Source: Sesamum alatum
Taxonomy: Eukaryota > Streptophyta > Magnoliopsida > Lamiales > Pedaliaceae
NCBI GenBank assembly: GCA_034509735.1
Contig: JACGWO010000007.1
Location: 1,426,001-1,490,000, forward strand
Length of the DNA stretch: 64,000 bases
Direction: 5' to 3'
In this document: in pieces, positions 1 to 10,902 of the stretch
Numbering within the stretch: the stretch's first letter is position 1
How the letters are laid out: every line of letters begins with the position of its first letter
Position numbers and translations under genes: made by a program
Notes under the pieces: generated by a model
Seen by the model: the letters and a program-made list of their open reading frames with translations, nothing else
Database searches by the model: none
What the model was told of the DNA's origin: nothing

Positions 1-2523
1 TTCTGATGTGTTGGTGGATAGTGAAATGGGCTTGGGTGATGAAGTCAGTGATTGGGGGATAGAAGTGGATTAGGAAGGGGAAAAAGTCAGTTGTGAAAAC
101 ATCTTCTAAAGGTAAAGAAGTGATCCAACATGATGGATTTTCTGTATTTAACTTGAATCTTGATAATGATGACCCACAGTTTGAGGTTGGCCTTTGTTTT
201 CCTCATACTCAAACATTCAGAGATGCAGTGAGGCAACATTCTATTGTTAATGCAAGAGATGTTGTCTTCACAAAAAATGATAAGAATAAAGTGCAAGTTA
301 AATGCAAACATGAATCTTGTCCTTGGTATATATTTGCTTCAAAAATTCATGGAGAGGACACAATGCAAGTGAAAACACTGAAAAATGTACATGAATGCAC
401 TAGAGTTGAAAGGGTGTCCGCAGCAAATTCTAAGTGGTTGGCTAACAAATACAAAGACAGGATAAGAAGTGATCTAAATTGATCTATTGATTCAATGATG
501 TCAGTGATGCAAAAGGAGTGCAAGTTAATGTTCAGTAAATTTCAAATGTATAGAGCCAAAGGAAAGGTTGCTAAAATGGCTGCAGGGAGTGAAGATAAAC
601 AATATGGTATGCTGTGGAGGTATGCTGCAGAGATTGCGAAATCCAACCCTAATACAACTGTCAAGATTAAAACAAAAGAGGTTGAGGGTAATCTGCATTT
701 CAAAAGATTTTACTGTTGTTGGGGTGCTCTGAAGTCTGGTTTACTTGATGGTTGTAGGCCACTGATATGTCTTGATGGTTGCCATCTAAAAACTGTTTGT
801 GGTGGAATACTACTATGTGCAATAGGGATTGATGGCAATAATTGCATGTATCCATTTGCATATGCAGTAGTGGAGAAGGAGAAAAAAAATACATGGCTTT
901 GGTTTATGGAGTTGTTGATGAATGATTTAGAAATCCCCACTGATAGTGACAAGTGGACAATAATGTCAGACAAGCAAAAAGGGCTTATAGATGTTGTTGA
1001 TATGTTATTACCACACTGTGAACACAGATTTTGTATGTTGCATCTGTACAACAATTTTAAGATGGCACATAAAGGCCTAGCTTTAAAAATGATATTGTGG
1101 AAAGCTGCAAAGACTACACGAATTGTTGACTTCGAAAAAGTATTATGTGAATTGAGAGAAAGGGATAAGGAAGCTTTCAAATGGTTAGCAAAAAGGCCTG
1201 TTGCACAGTGGTCCAGGCCTACTTCAGAACTCAATCAAAATGTGACATCCTATTGAATAATTTATGTGAGAGTTTTAATGCCACACTTGTGGCTGCAAGG
1301 AGTAAGGCCATTATTGATATGTTGGAGACAATTCGAATGATGTTAATGAAGAGGATCTATGTTAAGAGGGATCAGATGAGAAAGCAAAAAGGAAAATTGT
1401 GTCCAAACATACAAAAAATGATGGAAGAGCTGAAGAAGAAAAGCATGGAATACATTGCTCATTGGAATGGATGAGATTGAAGGGTGTTATGGTGACAAAC
1501 ACACGTTGAATCTGATTGAGAAGACATGCAGCTGCAGGAAGTGGCAGCTGACTGGGATACCTTGTGCACATGCGATTTCTGGCATGTTTTTTATGGGATA
1601 CAAACCTGAGGACTATGTGGATGAATGCTATAGGAAGGATGTGTTCTTGAAGGTTTACAGTCACTTAATGATGCCATTACATGGACCTGAAGAGTGGCCT
1701 CAGTCTGACAGAAAGCCATTGTTGCCTCCAATCATAGAGAGGATGCCAGGTAGGCCGAAGAAGCAAGCCAGAAAGAAGACTCCACACGAACTTGAAGAAA
1801 TGAAACAAAAATCAAAGATGAAGAAAGTTGAAGTCACAAATTCTGGGCAGAAGAGTGGTAAGCTGGGAAGACAAGGGCTTAAAATGACCTGTAAGATATG
1901 TGGTGTTGCAGGTCACAACTCAAGAACATGCCCTCAAAACCCCAAGAATCAGTTTCAAGAGCAACATATTGATGTGCCTCCACCAGAAAAAAACAGAGTA
2001 ATTTGACTTCATTTATGTTTTGTAACTTAGTGCCTTTATGCCATTATTCTGATTTTGTTGTTTTTTGCAACAGAAAGTCAAAAGAAAAAGAGATGCAAGA
2101 CAGGAACAAGTGAACAAGACAACTAGATTAACAAGAAGCACTGCGGCAGTAAGTTACTAAGATTATGCTAATGATATTTATTATGAGTTTACACTAAGAT
2201 TAACATTCAAATTGAATGTTTAGTTACAAGGTATTCAAATTGAAGAACTGCCTATGAGTCAAAAATCAGTTACTGGACCATTGTCTCCAAATCGAACAAG
2301 AAAGAAGATGGTGATTAGATCAAAGGCAAAAAAGAAAGATGCAAAGAAGGATCCTCAAGTTCCAACAAAATCTGCAAAGAAGGATTCCCAAGTTCCATCA
2401 AGTGCAGGTCCATCGGCCGTTTTTCCATCTCAAAGAATGTCTAACATCACCACAAATCCAGTCCAACAATGCAGTGATCAGGAGTACCATTATGAGCTAC
2501 CACCAGCTTGCAATCAACAATGA
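1..2523 (+). pseudogene. MuDR-type MULE transposase, 5'-truncated by window edge and inactivated
   Basis: The protein is a plant MuDR transposase. In order it has the N-terminal MuDR plant domain (about 160-480), the MULE DDE domain (about 740-1300), a SWIM zinc finger with CSC...CAH spacing (1525-1575) and a CCHC zinc knuckle starting CKIC near 1891. The DDE acidic residues are all visible: D in LDGCHLK (774-776), D in MSDKQKG (969-971) and E in CESFNAT (1268-1270). It is broken by an in-frame TGA at 480-482 and frame changes near 1230 and 1460; another shift lies between 70 and 93. Two introns fit well at 1998-2073 and 2149-2223, giving a basic lysine-rich tail that ends at 2523. The mutations are few, so the copy is probably not very old. 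It cannot make a full transposase as read. Confidence 0.88.
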
Positions 2524-2932
2524 TGGAATGCCTCTGTTTTTGCCTGTTTTCGGAACATTTTGGTGTTAATTTCTGCTTATGTACAGCCATGGTTGGCTGC
2601 TTTTGAATGTCTAGTGAACATTACCAAACAATGCTTTAAGTCAATGAAATTCAAGTTTCAGTTTTTGTTGCCCAAGTTCAAGTTCTGTTTTGTTTTTTCC
2701 CACTACCAGAATTCTTATTTGCATTTGTAATTACACAGGTATATCATGGGCAATAACATTAGCTAACATAAATTACACAGGTACATAGGGAAATAACTTA
2801 CATTTTCATTCATAAATTACAATTTTACCAAAAACTAACATTACCCAACATAACACTACACTACACTACATTACCCAACATAGGGAACTAACTTACAACT
2901 CCCCTGTTTATCATTCTTTCTTCTTTTTCACA

Positions 2933-3299
2933 TCATACAATACACAAAAAATAAGCAAATACACATTCCCCCCCCCCCCCCCACATCAGTTTCTCCTTCT
3001 TCCTTATCTTTTTTCGTTCCTCTTCAAGCCTGTTTATCCTTCGAAGCAAGCCTGGGATAATTTGTCGCGCCCGCTCACAAATTGGAGGATCAATCCAGGC
3101 GAAGAAGCTGCAACCCCCCACACCCTACCTCAAAAAAGATAGAAAAGTGATGAAAACTTGAGCAAGAATCATTATAGTTCTTCAATAGAACTTCACTTAC
3201 CCTGAATCTATCGCAAATGGCATATCTTCGGCCTGGGTTGAGATCTGTCCAAGATGTTTTCTTCACAACACGACGGCCACACCAACAATTTTCTTCCAT
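2933..3299 (-). CDS. GRF zinc-finger protein carried by the MULE
   Basis: This is a small GRF-type zinc-finger protein of 96 residues in two exons, 3299-3201 and 3124-2933, joined by a GTAAGT...TAG intron. The frame is kept and the join restores the GRF core. The motif begins CWCG at residues 5-8, continues through TSWTD and NPGRR, and then has a cysteine in AICD and the GGCSFFAW segment. After this come ERARQIIPGLLRR, a short charged helix, and a hydrophobic C-terminus. GRF domains bind nucleic acid in other proteins; the role here is unknown. The frame runs through a C-homopolymer (2970-2982) that codes for glycine and would be prone to length change. It lies tail-to-tail with the transposase, so it looks like a second gene of the element. 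A related frame sits at 22324-22683. Confidence 0.62.
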
Positions 3300-3660
3300 T
3301 TTGCAAGCTTCCTCCTTTCTCTTCTTCACAATCTGAAAACCAAATTAGGGCAAATGATTTTGGGGCTTGCCTTATAACCAGTTGCTTTGGGGGGAAAAGG
3401 GGGTGAAATTACATAAAAGGCCCTTTAATTATTCAGCATTTGGCACGTGCGTTTCACCCAGCCGGAATACACCCTCCAACTCGCCTGAAATTTGAAAAAA
3501 AAGGAACGTGCAAAACTTTACAAAGTTTGGGAGGTTAGGTGTAAAAAAAAAAAAAATTTGGGGGGCAATGTGCAAATCGCCCCATACGTTGGGGGTGTCC
3601 GCAATTTACCCTTTTAAAAATATATATAGATAATCAAAGTTAAATTCAAATTTTTGGTTG

Positions 3661-4043
3661 AAATTAATGGGCCCATATTTTGGACTTGCAATAGCTGTAA
3701 AGGCCCATTAAAGGCCCAAAACAGTCAGGAACCCAAGTGTACGTTGTTCTAGAACAACGGTCATAAATTTTCTGTTCACATTTCAAATTCAAACCGAAGA
3801 TAGACCGTAACACGTGACGAACACGTGACGCCGCTCCGAGCTTTTGATCCAACGGTCGAGATAATCGCGTCAGCTTAAAGCTACTCGATTTAGCACAAAT
3901 TCAAAACCCTTCAATAAAACCTACGCGATGTTTAATTAGGGCTCCGAATTATATATATACACGCACGTTATACACACAACTCACATATTAGTTGAGTAAT
4001 ATCTTCGAATCTCTCATTCTCTGGAAGAGTAGCAGAAGATCAC
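3661..4043 (+). promoter_or_regulatory. Ran promoter and 5' UTR
   Basis: The stretch before the Ran start codon has several known plant promoter motifs. Three GGCCCA-type site II elements lie at about 3669, 3701 and 3712. Two CACGTG cores (G-box/ABRE type) lie at 3811-3830. A TATA-like run is at 3951-3959, which would place transcription start near 3985. Site II elements are known from growth-related and housekeeping promoters, which fits Ran. Binding itself is not shown by sequence. Confidence 0.5.
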
Positions 4044-6023
4044 ATGGTAAGGCTCTCCTTGTCTTGTACGCAGTGTTTGTAGATTTGTGTGTGTGTGTGT
4101 GTTGATGTGATTTGATCGGTTTTCTGATTTTTTTCGTCTTTTTTCTGTAATTTTTAGGCGTTGCCGAATCAGCAGACTGTGGATTACCCTAGCTTCAAGC
4201 TTGTAATTGTTGGAGATGGTGGCACTGGTAATTTTCCCTTTGATTTTGTTGCTGTGGGGAATGTTGAGTCGTTTTTTGATCTAATGTAAAATGTTGATTT
4301 TAGATTTCGATACTTTGGATGTAGTGTCTGGCCTTGTTTTTATTTTCGGTGAGATGAGTCGAGGCAGATAAACGATTATTATTGCCTTTTTTCAAGTTGG
4401 AATCCAGTCGGTGTATATCGAGATTCGTTGTTTGTCTATGTAATATTTGATGATTATATGATTTGCTTTGGATTTTTTTATGCGTCTTTGGTGTTATTTG
4501 TTTGCTATTTATGGTTCTGAATGTGAGGTCACATCAGGCGGGGTATCTGTTGTGTTTTAGGGTTTAGGTTTGCCGCGATACAAACATGCGGTCCCTGGCT
4601 TTTCGGGCTTGGATTCGAGTTCTATTTCAAAATTCAAATCCAGGAACTAGATTGGGGACTTTAGTAATTAGTTATACGGAATGTATATTTTGTATATGAA
4701 GTTTAAAAAGAAAAAATGAAAAAACATGTGGCAAAAGGCAAAAATAGGATGAGGATTTATTGAATTTTTTTTCCTTTTTTTGGTAATTATTTGCATTGTG
4801 GCTTAAGAATTTGCTTGGGATGTTGCAGGGAAAACCACATTTGTAAAAAGGCATCTTACTGGTGAATTTGAGAAGAAATATGAACGTAAGATTGATTATC
4901 ATATTATTTGCTTTAGCACGCTATAAATAAATTCTGGTTCTTTTTTTTTTTTAAATGTTCTAAAGAAACTACTTTTTTTTACTTTCAAATAGCTACAATT
5001 GGTGTGGAAGTCCATCCATTGGATTTCTTCACTAACTGTGGGAAGATCAGATTTTATTGCTGGGACACTGCTGGTCAGGAGAAATTTGGTGGCCTTAGGG
5101 ATGGATACTAGTAAGTGAATTGCATTAGCTTGTTCCATGTGATCAATGCAATCTTCATGATACTGTTTTCTTTAACATAATTCTGTTTTTGAACTGTTTC
5201 AGCATCCATGGACAATGTGCTATCATTATGTTTGATGTAACAGCTCGATTGACCTACAAGAATGTTCCGACATGGCACCGTGATCTTTGCCGGTACGGAC
5301 TGTCTCTCAATTTTTTCCTGATCCTGGAGTTTTTGGAGCTGAGATTTATATCACATGGCATTTGTCAATTTCAGGGTTTGTGAGAATATTCCGATTGTGC
5401 TTTGCGGGAACAAGGTTGATGTAAAGAACAGGCAGGTGAAGGCTAAACAGGTCACTTTCCACCGGAAAAAGAATTTGCAGTACTATGAAATATCTGCCAA
5501 GAGTAACTACAACTTCGAGAAGCCTTTCCTGTATCTTGCCAGGAAACTTGCTGGGTATGCAGAGAAGCTAATAAAAATTGTGAATTCTCATTTTTAATCT
5601 CGTCTAATACTTGATCTCAATCTTACATGATTTTGTACCTGATTTTGTTTGATCCCAGTGATCCTAACTTGCACTTTGTTGAGTCTCCTGCTCTTGCTCC
5701 ACCTGAAGTGCAAATTGATTTGGCTGCCCAGCAACAGTATGTCTCCTGGCTCCCACACTCTTCCTCTCTTCCTCCCATTTGGAGTTTTAAGTTATTAGCA
5801 ATTAGTAAAGAAACTATAGTCTGCACATGTGATTGCAACTAATTTATGCCTTTCTCTACACATTATGTATCCTGAATTACAATGTTAAGACTGAAGAACT
5901 CTGCTTCGAATTTCTTTAAAGGTCTAATTTCTTGTTCTTATTTATTTCTGCAGACACGAAGCCGAGCTTGCTGCAGCTGCTAGTCAGCCTCTTCCCGACG
6001 ATGATGATGAGGCATTCGACTAA
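4044..6023 (+). CDS. RAN: GTP-binding nuclear protein Ran
   Basis: This is a complete Ran GTPase of 221 residues, the usual length for the family. Ran cycles between GTP and GDP forms and drives nuclear import, export and spindle assembly. Eight exons: 4044-4046, 4158-4227, 4829-4885, 4993-5110, 5203-5292, 5375-5554, 5659-5736, 5954-6023; all introns are GT-AG and the total is 666 nt. Exon 1 holds only the ATG codon, immediately followed by GTAAGG. Visible motifs are the P-loop GDGGTGKT (20-27), switch I around T45, DTAGQE with the catalytic glutamine at 72, NKVD, SAK, and the acidic C-terminus DDDDEAFD that marks Ran among Ras-like proteins. No motif is missing, so the gene looks functional. 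Confidence 0.97.
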
Positions 6024-6560
6024 AGGATCTACCACAGCTTTAGATTTTTTGTGGTGCAGTCCTTGTGTTATGTCATGGTGTCCCAATTTTCTTGTGTTCT
6101 TGATATGGGATTCTGAGGATTTTGTTTGCAACTTAATACATCCTTTGAGTTATTAAGAAAAGATCTCTTGAATTGCACCCGGGTTGTGGTTTTGATATTT
6201 GCTGCTTTGTGGGGAGATGTTTTTAATATTTGTGAGGATGTTGAGGAATTTTTTGTATGATGATGATGTAGGCTCGCGATGGTTCAAATATTTGCCGTGT
6301 TTTGTTGGGCTGTGGGCCATTCCCCCAGTGTCTTATCAGTGTGGCAATGAGTCCATACTTGTGGACTCTTATGAACTGTGTTTTACGAGTATGATGACCT
6401 CCTGCTCATTGTTTTTCTGTATAATTGACACACAAGGTTCTTCTAGAGGTTGGGGGGAGGGGAAATTAGTGATATTATTACTATAATGATGCCAACCTGA
6501 TTCGTATGTTGTTGCTGATGGATCATTTAGTAGGGTCTTTGGCTAACGTTATTTAAACAA
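6024..6560. other. Ran 3' UTR and flank
   Basis: This holds the Ran 3' UTR and short intergenic DNA. Open frames here are not supported by any protein resemblance. I see no further gene. Confidence 0.5.
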
Positions 6561-6580
6561 GGGTAAATTCCAACCATTTG

Positions 6581-6706
6581 GTGTAATTATAAATATTTTT
6601 TTATTGTTTGAAAATTTTCAAATGTTTTTCTAATTTTAATATCTAGTGTAATTATAAATATTTTTTATTGTGTGAAAATTTTCTATCTTTCTAATTTTAA
6701 TATCTG
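6581..6706. repeat. Two-copy tandem duplication, period about 64 bp
   Basis: The block beginning GTGTAATTATAAATATTTTT and ending AATTTTAATATCT occurs twice in direct succession, with a few differences. It lies inside the left arm of the MITE. Confidence 0.7.
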
Positions 6707-6969
6707 TATAACAATCATTCTATTTTGTTAGTTTTTATTAGGTTTTCATTCGACTTTTATGGTGGATTGATCAAGAAGTTTTTTGAATAAAGAATTATAA
6801 TTTTATAATTATATTTTCAATTGTTTTATACTTTGTAAAAAAAAATTTAGTTTAAAAAAATCAGTAAGGATAAAGTAATGTCCGCCTCTTCACGTAGGAA
6901 TCATATGATTATTTTTTTATTTGAGGGGGTATTTATAATTTTTCAATTAATGGGTAGATATTTATTATT

Positions 6970-7893
6970 AAAAATTGCATTTTTGCTACCATAATTTATG
7001 GTATTTTGCAATATTAGTACCATGTCATCTAAAATAGCTTGAAATGGAATCAAAAAGTAACTTCGTTTATATTTGATACTGGCGTTAAATTCTACCGGCA
7101 AGGCCACATGCGCTACACGTGGATATTAAGTCAACAAGGGCGTGTAAATGAGAAAATTGAATTTTTGGTACCACAATTTAGGATACCTTGCGATATTGGT
7201 ATCATATTCTATAATTTCGTTAAGTATTTGTGTGTGACCTTTTGGGTTTACATAGATTGGGATTGTATCACATATACAATTTATTTGGCAACTCATTTGC
7301 ACTAAGATTAATTAGTCACTATTGATTAATCATCATCAATTAACTACTTAATTTTAAGGAGCATTTGTTATCATCTAGTAATGGTCCATGACACTAGAAA
7401 ATAAAAAAAATTGTCATGAATCTGTCAATTATGCATACCATGAAGATGCACTCCTTCCGCTTAAGCTTCCAACCAAAATTTGGAGCGTGGAATTAGTTAC
7501 CAATTTGAAGATGGGATATGTTGCTTATCACGAGATGATAAAAAAAAAAACTTCATATGTTGTCTACAATATGCATTCATGAAGCTCATTGCCATGACAT
7601 TGATTAAATAAAAAAATAATATCCCCTTAATCGGAGAATATGATACCACTATTGTAAGATACACTAAATTGTGGTATCAATATTACAAGAAATTGTGGTA
7701 CCAAAAATACATTTTTTTTCATTTTTGCCCACTCTTACTACATGACTTAACAACCATGTGCACCACACATGGCCTTGCTGTTAGAAATCGACAACATGAA
7801 AAATGCAAATGAAGCCTATTTGTTTGTACCATTTCAATCTATTTGGAAAAACATCGTGCCAATATTACACTATGGTACTAAAAATGTAATTTT
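6970..7893. mobile_element. Inverted-repeat element inserted in a MITE
   Basis: The two ends are long, imperfect inverted repeats. The left arm begins AAAATTGCATTTTTG; the right arm reads in reverse complement AAAATTACATTTTTAGTACC. A second matching pair lies further in (left about 7155-7215, right about 7640-7715), so each arm is a few hundred bp. I see no matching target-site duplication, so the class is open. It carries no recognisable gene. Confidence 0.6.
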
Positions 7894-7944
7894 CTTTTCG
7901 TAGTTATGTCAAACCTCATACGATGTAGCTATAATTTACCTTTA

Positions 7945-8074
7945 AAACATCTTATAAGTTTTCATATTTTATACGATATTTTAGGAGCGAATTTATAAAA
8001 TATTGAATTTAATTTTAAAAATGTAGCTCCTAAAACATTAGGATAGAATAAAATATTAAAGTTTATAAGATGTT
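7945..8074. repeat. Short stem-loop repeat
   Basis: AACATCTTATAAG near 7946 is mirrored by CTTATAAGATGTT-like sequence near 8062-8074, and the flanking TTTTAGGAGC near 7980 pairs with GCTCCTAAAA near 8026. The whole is an imperfect hairpin of about 130 bp, probably a small MITE. Confidence 0.5.
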
Positions 8075-10902
8075 CATATTTTATAAAACGTTAATGTGTT
8101 TAGCATATAAGTTCGTTTTATTAATAAAATCAAGTAGTTGTTTTTTGGATATATTGTATCTAATCTTTTCATTTCTTTCATAAATATTACATAGTAATTT
8201 AACTCTAAATAACATTTAATTGATAATCTTTTTTTTACAAAAATAAAATTTGAGATGAGAATCAATACAAAATAGTGCGAAATAAGAATGTTAAAATTGA
8301 AATATACCAAAATAATGAGGATATTTTGGTCTATTGAAATATTAATCATATAAAGTTTATGAAATATTTTTTAAAAAAATAAAGGAAATTTAACTTTTTC
8401 AATTAAAAGAATATACATAAAGATTCAAAACATTCTTCCCAGCTCAAATAAGCAGTTGGAAAGGTAAGATTCACTCGGGCAGTCGAATGAATGGATTTTG
8501 TACCAAAAACTGAAAAGACAAATCTGAGTTCATTGTCCATTCTCCTCAGCTCAAATCATCTTAAAGAACAATGGCTACAGATACTAACATGATTCTTACA
8601 GAACTTTGATGTCTGCCCTATTGACTCTATTCTTACAGACAGACATCACATGTTGCATCTTCACATAGTATTTGATATGCCTTTAGCAGATTCTGCACTT
8701 TGCTCTTCTACAAATAAACAGATGTCTGATCTATCCAACGAACAAACTGTGCCTATTGGTCGAACCAGTTTCAGCGTTAGCTGCACCCAACAAAATCGAT
8801 TAGTAACAAATGGAAGCATACAGAAACCTCGGTAACATGCATCCACCAAAGCTGTTACATAAACATTTGCAGAGGATGTTTCCATATTGAATGATCATAC
8901 ACATGCTCGAGATCTTTTGTCAAGTGCTCAGCCAGAGATAGACCCCAGGTGTTTTAATTATAGGAGCATGAGGGAGAATGTAACTTTGAATTTGGCAGAT
9001 AAAAGGTAGAGATTTTACCCGGTTGAATCAATGCAGTTCCCAGGCTATCCCTGGGGTTCTTTGCTGCCGTCTCTCTAGCCAACATCGCTAAAAAGGTTGT
9101 TTTACAAGCACTGCAGGCATTCTTGTACTCTTGACACAAACCCACTGGACAGCCAAACTCACTTCAGATCATTTTTTTTCTTTCGTTTTTCCTCACAATG
9201 ACATGCCTGATGTTTTCTCTTGGATCTTGATCAGGAACGTTTCCCGGGGGAGCTAACTTAAATTATCTGATTCCATTATGAATTGTCAATCAGTAACATA
9301 CGCATGGGATTGTAACGACTACGTCAACACTGCAAACACGGCCATGGTTGTAAGCATCCAGTATCTTTCAGTAATTAGCGAAAATTATTGTTTCTGTAAC
9401 AACGCTAAGGATATGCAATGATGGGAAAAAGATAACACAATCATGTGATTTTCCGGACTATAAAGAAGTCTCCTCGACAATCAAAATGATAGGTTTTCAT
9501 GAGTGGCATATTTCCTACGCTTTGTCGTTACATTGTCAGAGATCCTGAAGTTTTCTTGTTGCTCATTAACAGAGTTACAAAAGCAGATGGAAGCATAAAC
9601 TACAAGATGTAAATGAAAGAAACAGGAGTATTGGAAGTGCTTCATTACCTGCTTCAAAATCATAAATATATACATGAAGAGTCGAAAGACAAGTTTGAAT
9701 GGTAATTCAATATAGAAATCCATCCAACTGTGTCTGTTGCGTAGAGTTTTGGTTTAACATGGTTACAACGACCATGCAAAAAAATTCAAAGAACACATTT
9801 TCAGCAAAAATGGAACACAAAATCTAAGAGATGGTTAACTTCACATGCAATTTGAACTAATGTTCCTCCTAAAGAGAGAAGGAACCTCGTACAAGCAGCT
9901 CTCTTATGTTTACAGTAGAAGACATGTTAATATATCCATCCAGTTAAGCCTGGTCTTACTTAAAAGAAATACTGTAGATTAAATTGCGCGATACCAGGGA
10001 GCAGCCATAAACTGTAGCATCTCTTTGAAAGTAGACGATTCAATCGTCCAAAGTTCAATGCCAAGAGAAAGGCGGCAAACCCTGGCATCATCTGTAAATC
10101 ATTGGAAGCAAATGAAGCATGCCTCCAACTGTAGCCCTGGAAAATAAAGTACAGGTTGAAGTCTGATCAATAAATTCCTCAAAGAGAAACTCATGTGCTG
10201 CCAAAGTTGAATGGCGAAATCAGAACATCCAAAAAGCACTATGTAGCAGCATTTCACTCAATCTCAATACAAAACAGAATCAAACTAGCCTTATTTAGCT
10301 TCTTAACATAAATATGTAACATCTACATGCAGAACCAAATTCAGAACTCAACCTGAAGATGCCATTCTCCTGTATCAATTCAAGAAACTTTTGCACTCTT
10401 CAGATAAATGCAGTTACCAGCTGATATTCAGGTCTGGCGGGTGTGAATTTCATAGTTATGAGATATGCATGTACATGCTGGAGTCATGTCATACTAAAAG
10501 TGTAGAAGGAAAGAGGTACACCTAATTGGAGTTTAAAAAAGACATCTGACACCAAATGGGGCAAACAGGTTTGTCATCACCACTCACATACAACACTTTT
10601 ATGATCTTTCAAATCAAGTGCATCCCAAATAATTTGGCATGGAATTAATACAAGACAAATTAAATTCCAAATAAGAATGGAACAGCCATTGCTTTCGGAG
10701 GTAGTCTACATTAATTAACAACTAAGAATTTGATACATATCTCTTTGGTACAAAATGTCAAATGTCTGCACAGATATAGGAGTAACAACCAAGGCAGAAG
10801 ATACAAAGTGTGATGTGCATGTTTCTTCTTACATTGTTGCAAGAGAAAAGCAACGCTTAAACCTGCTATAAAACAAAGACGTGATGAAAAGATCTTTTTA
10901 CT
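8075..10902 (-). other. Downstream region of the Agenet/ENT gene, unassigned
   Basis: About 2.8 kb without a gene I can name. From about 8440 it is less AT-biased than neighbouring repeat DNA and has transcript-like texture. It may hold a long or alternatively spliced 3' end of the minus-strand gene that stops at 10903. Two minus-strand stretches look partly coding (9019-9144, and 9481-9570 ending in stop), but neither can be joined to a recognisable protein. Confidence 0.3.
9019..9144 (-). other. Possible orphan exon, cysteine-containing
   Basis: An open stretch on - runs from a CTGTCCAG acceptor-like site to a GGTAAAA donor-like site. It reads CQEYKNACSACKTTF and, after 10 further residues, KNPRDSLGTALIQP. 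The composition looks like protein and not like random translation. I do not recognise the family and cannot find convincing partner exons, so this is only a lead. Confidence 0.22.

Larger units (their letters stand above)
1..3611 (+). mobile_element. Mutator-like element (MULE), right part, decayed
   Basis: This is the right-hand part of an autonomous-type MULE; the left end lies outside the window. It contains a MuDR-family transposase on + (1-2523, broken) and, convergent to it, a two-exon GRF zinc-finger gene on - (2933-3299). Beyond the GRF gene is non-coding DNA with a strongly biased end at about 3400-3611 that I take as the right terminal inverted repeat; its last bases read GCAATTTACCC. 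The TIR and the target-site duplication cannot be confirmed without the left end. The boundary is therefore an inference; the transposase identity is secure. Confidence 0.8.
6561..7943. mobile_element. MITE family A copy, split by a second insertion
   Basis: The left end begins GGGTAAATT and the right end is ATAATTTACC; these and the adjacent motifs (GTAATTATAAATA on the left, GTTATGTCAAA on the right) match the family A copies at 20579-21021 and 21554-21978. The copy is interrupted by a longer inverted-repeat element at about 6970-7893. Flanks share an imperfect run close to TTTAAACA. The left arm also contains a short tandem duplication. Confidence 0.55.

Noticed and set aside
5623..6156. 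Short frames around the last Ran exons
   Set aside because: They cross Ran introns and exon 8 in other frames and have no resemblance to proteins.
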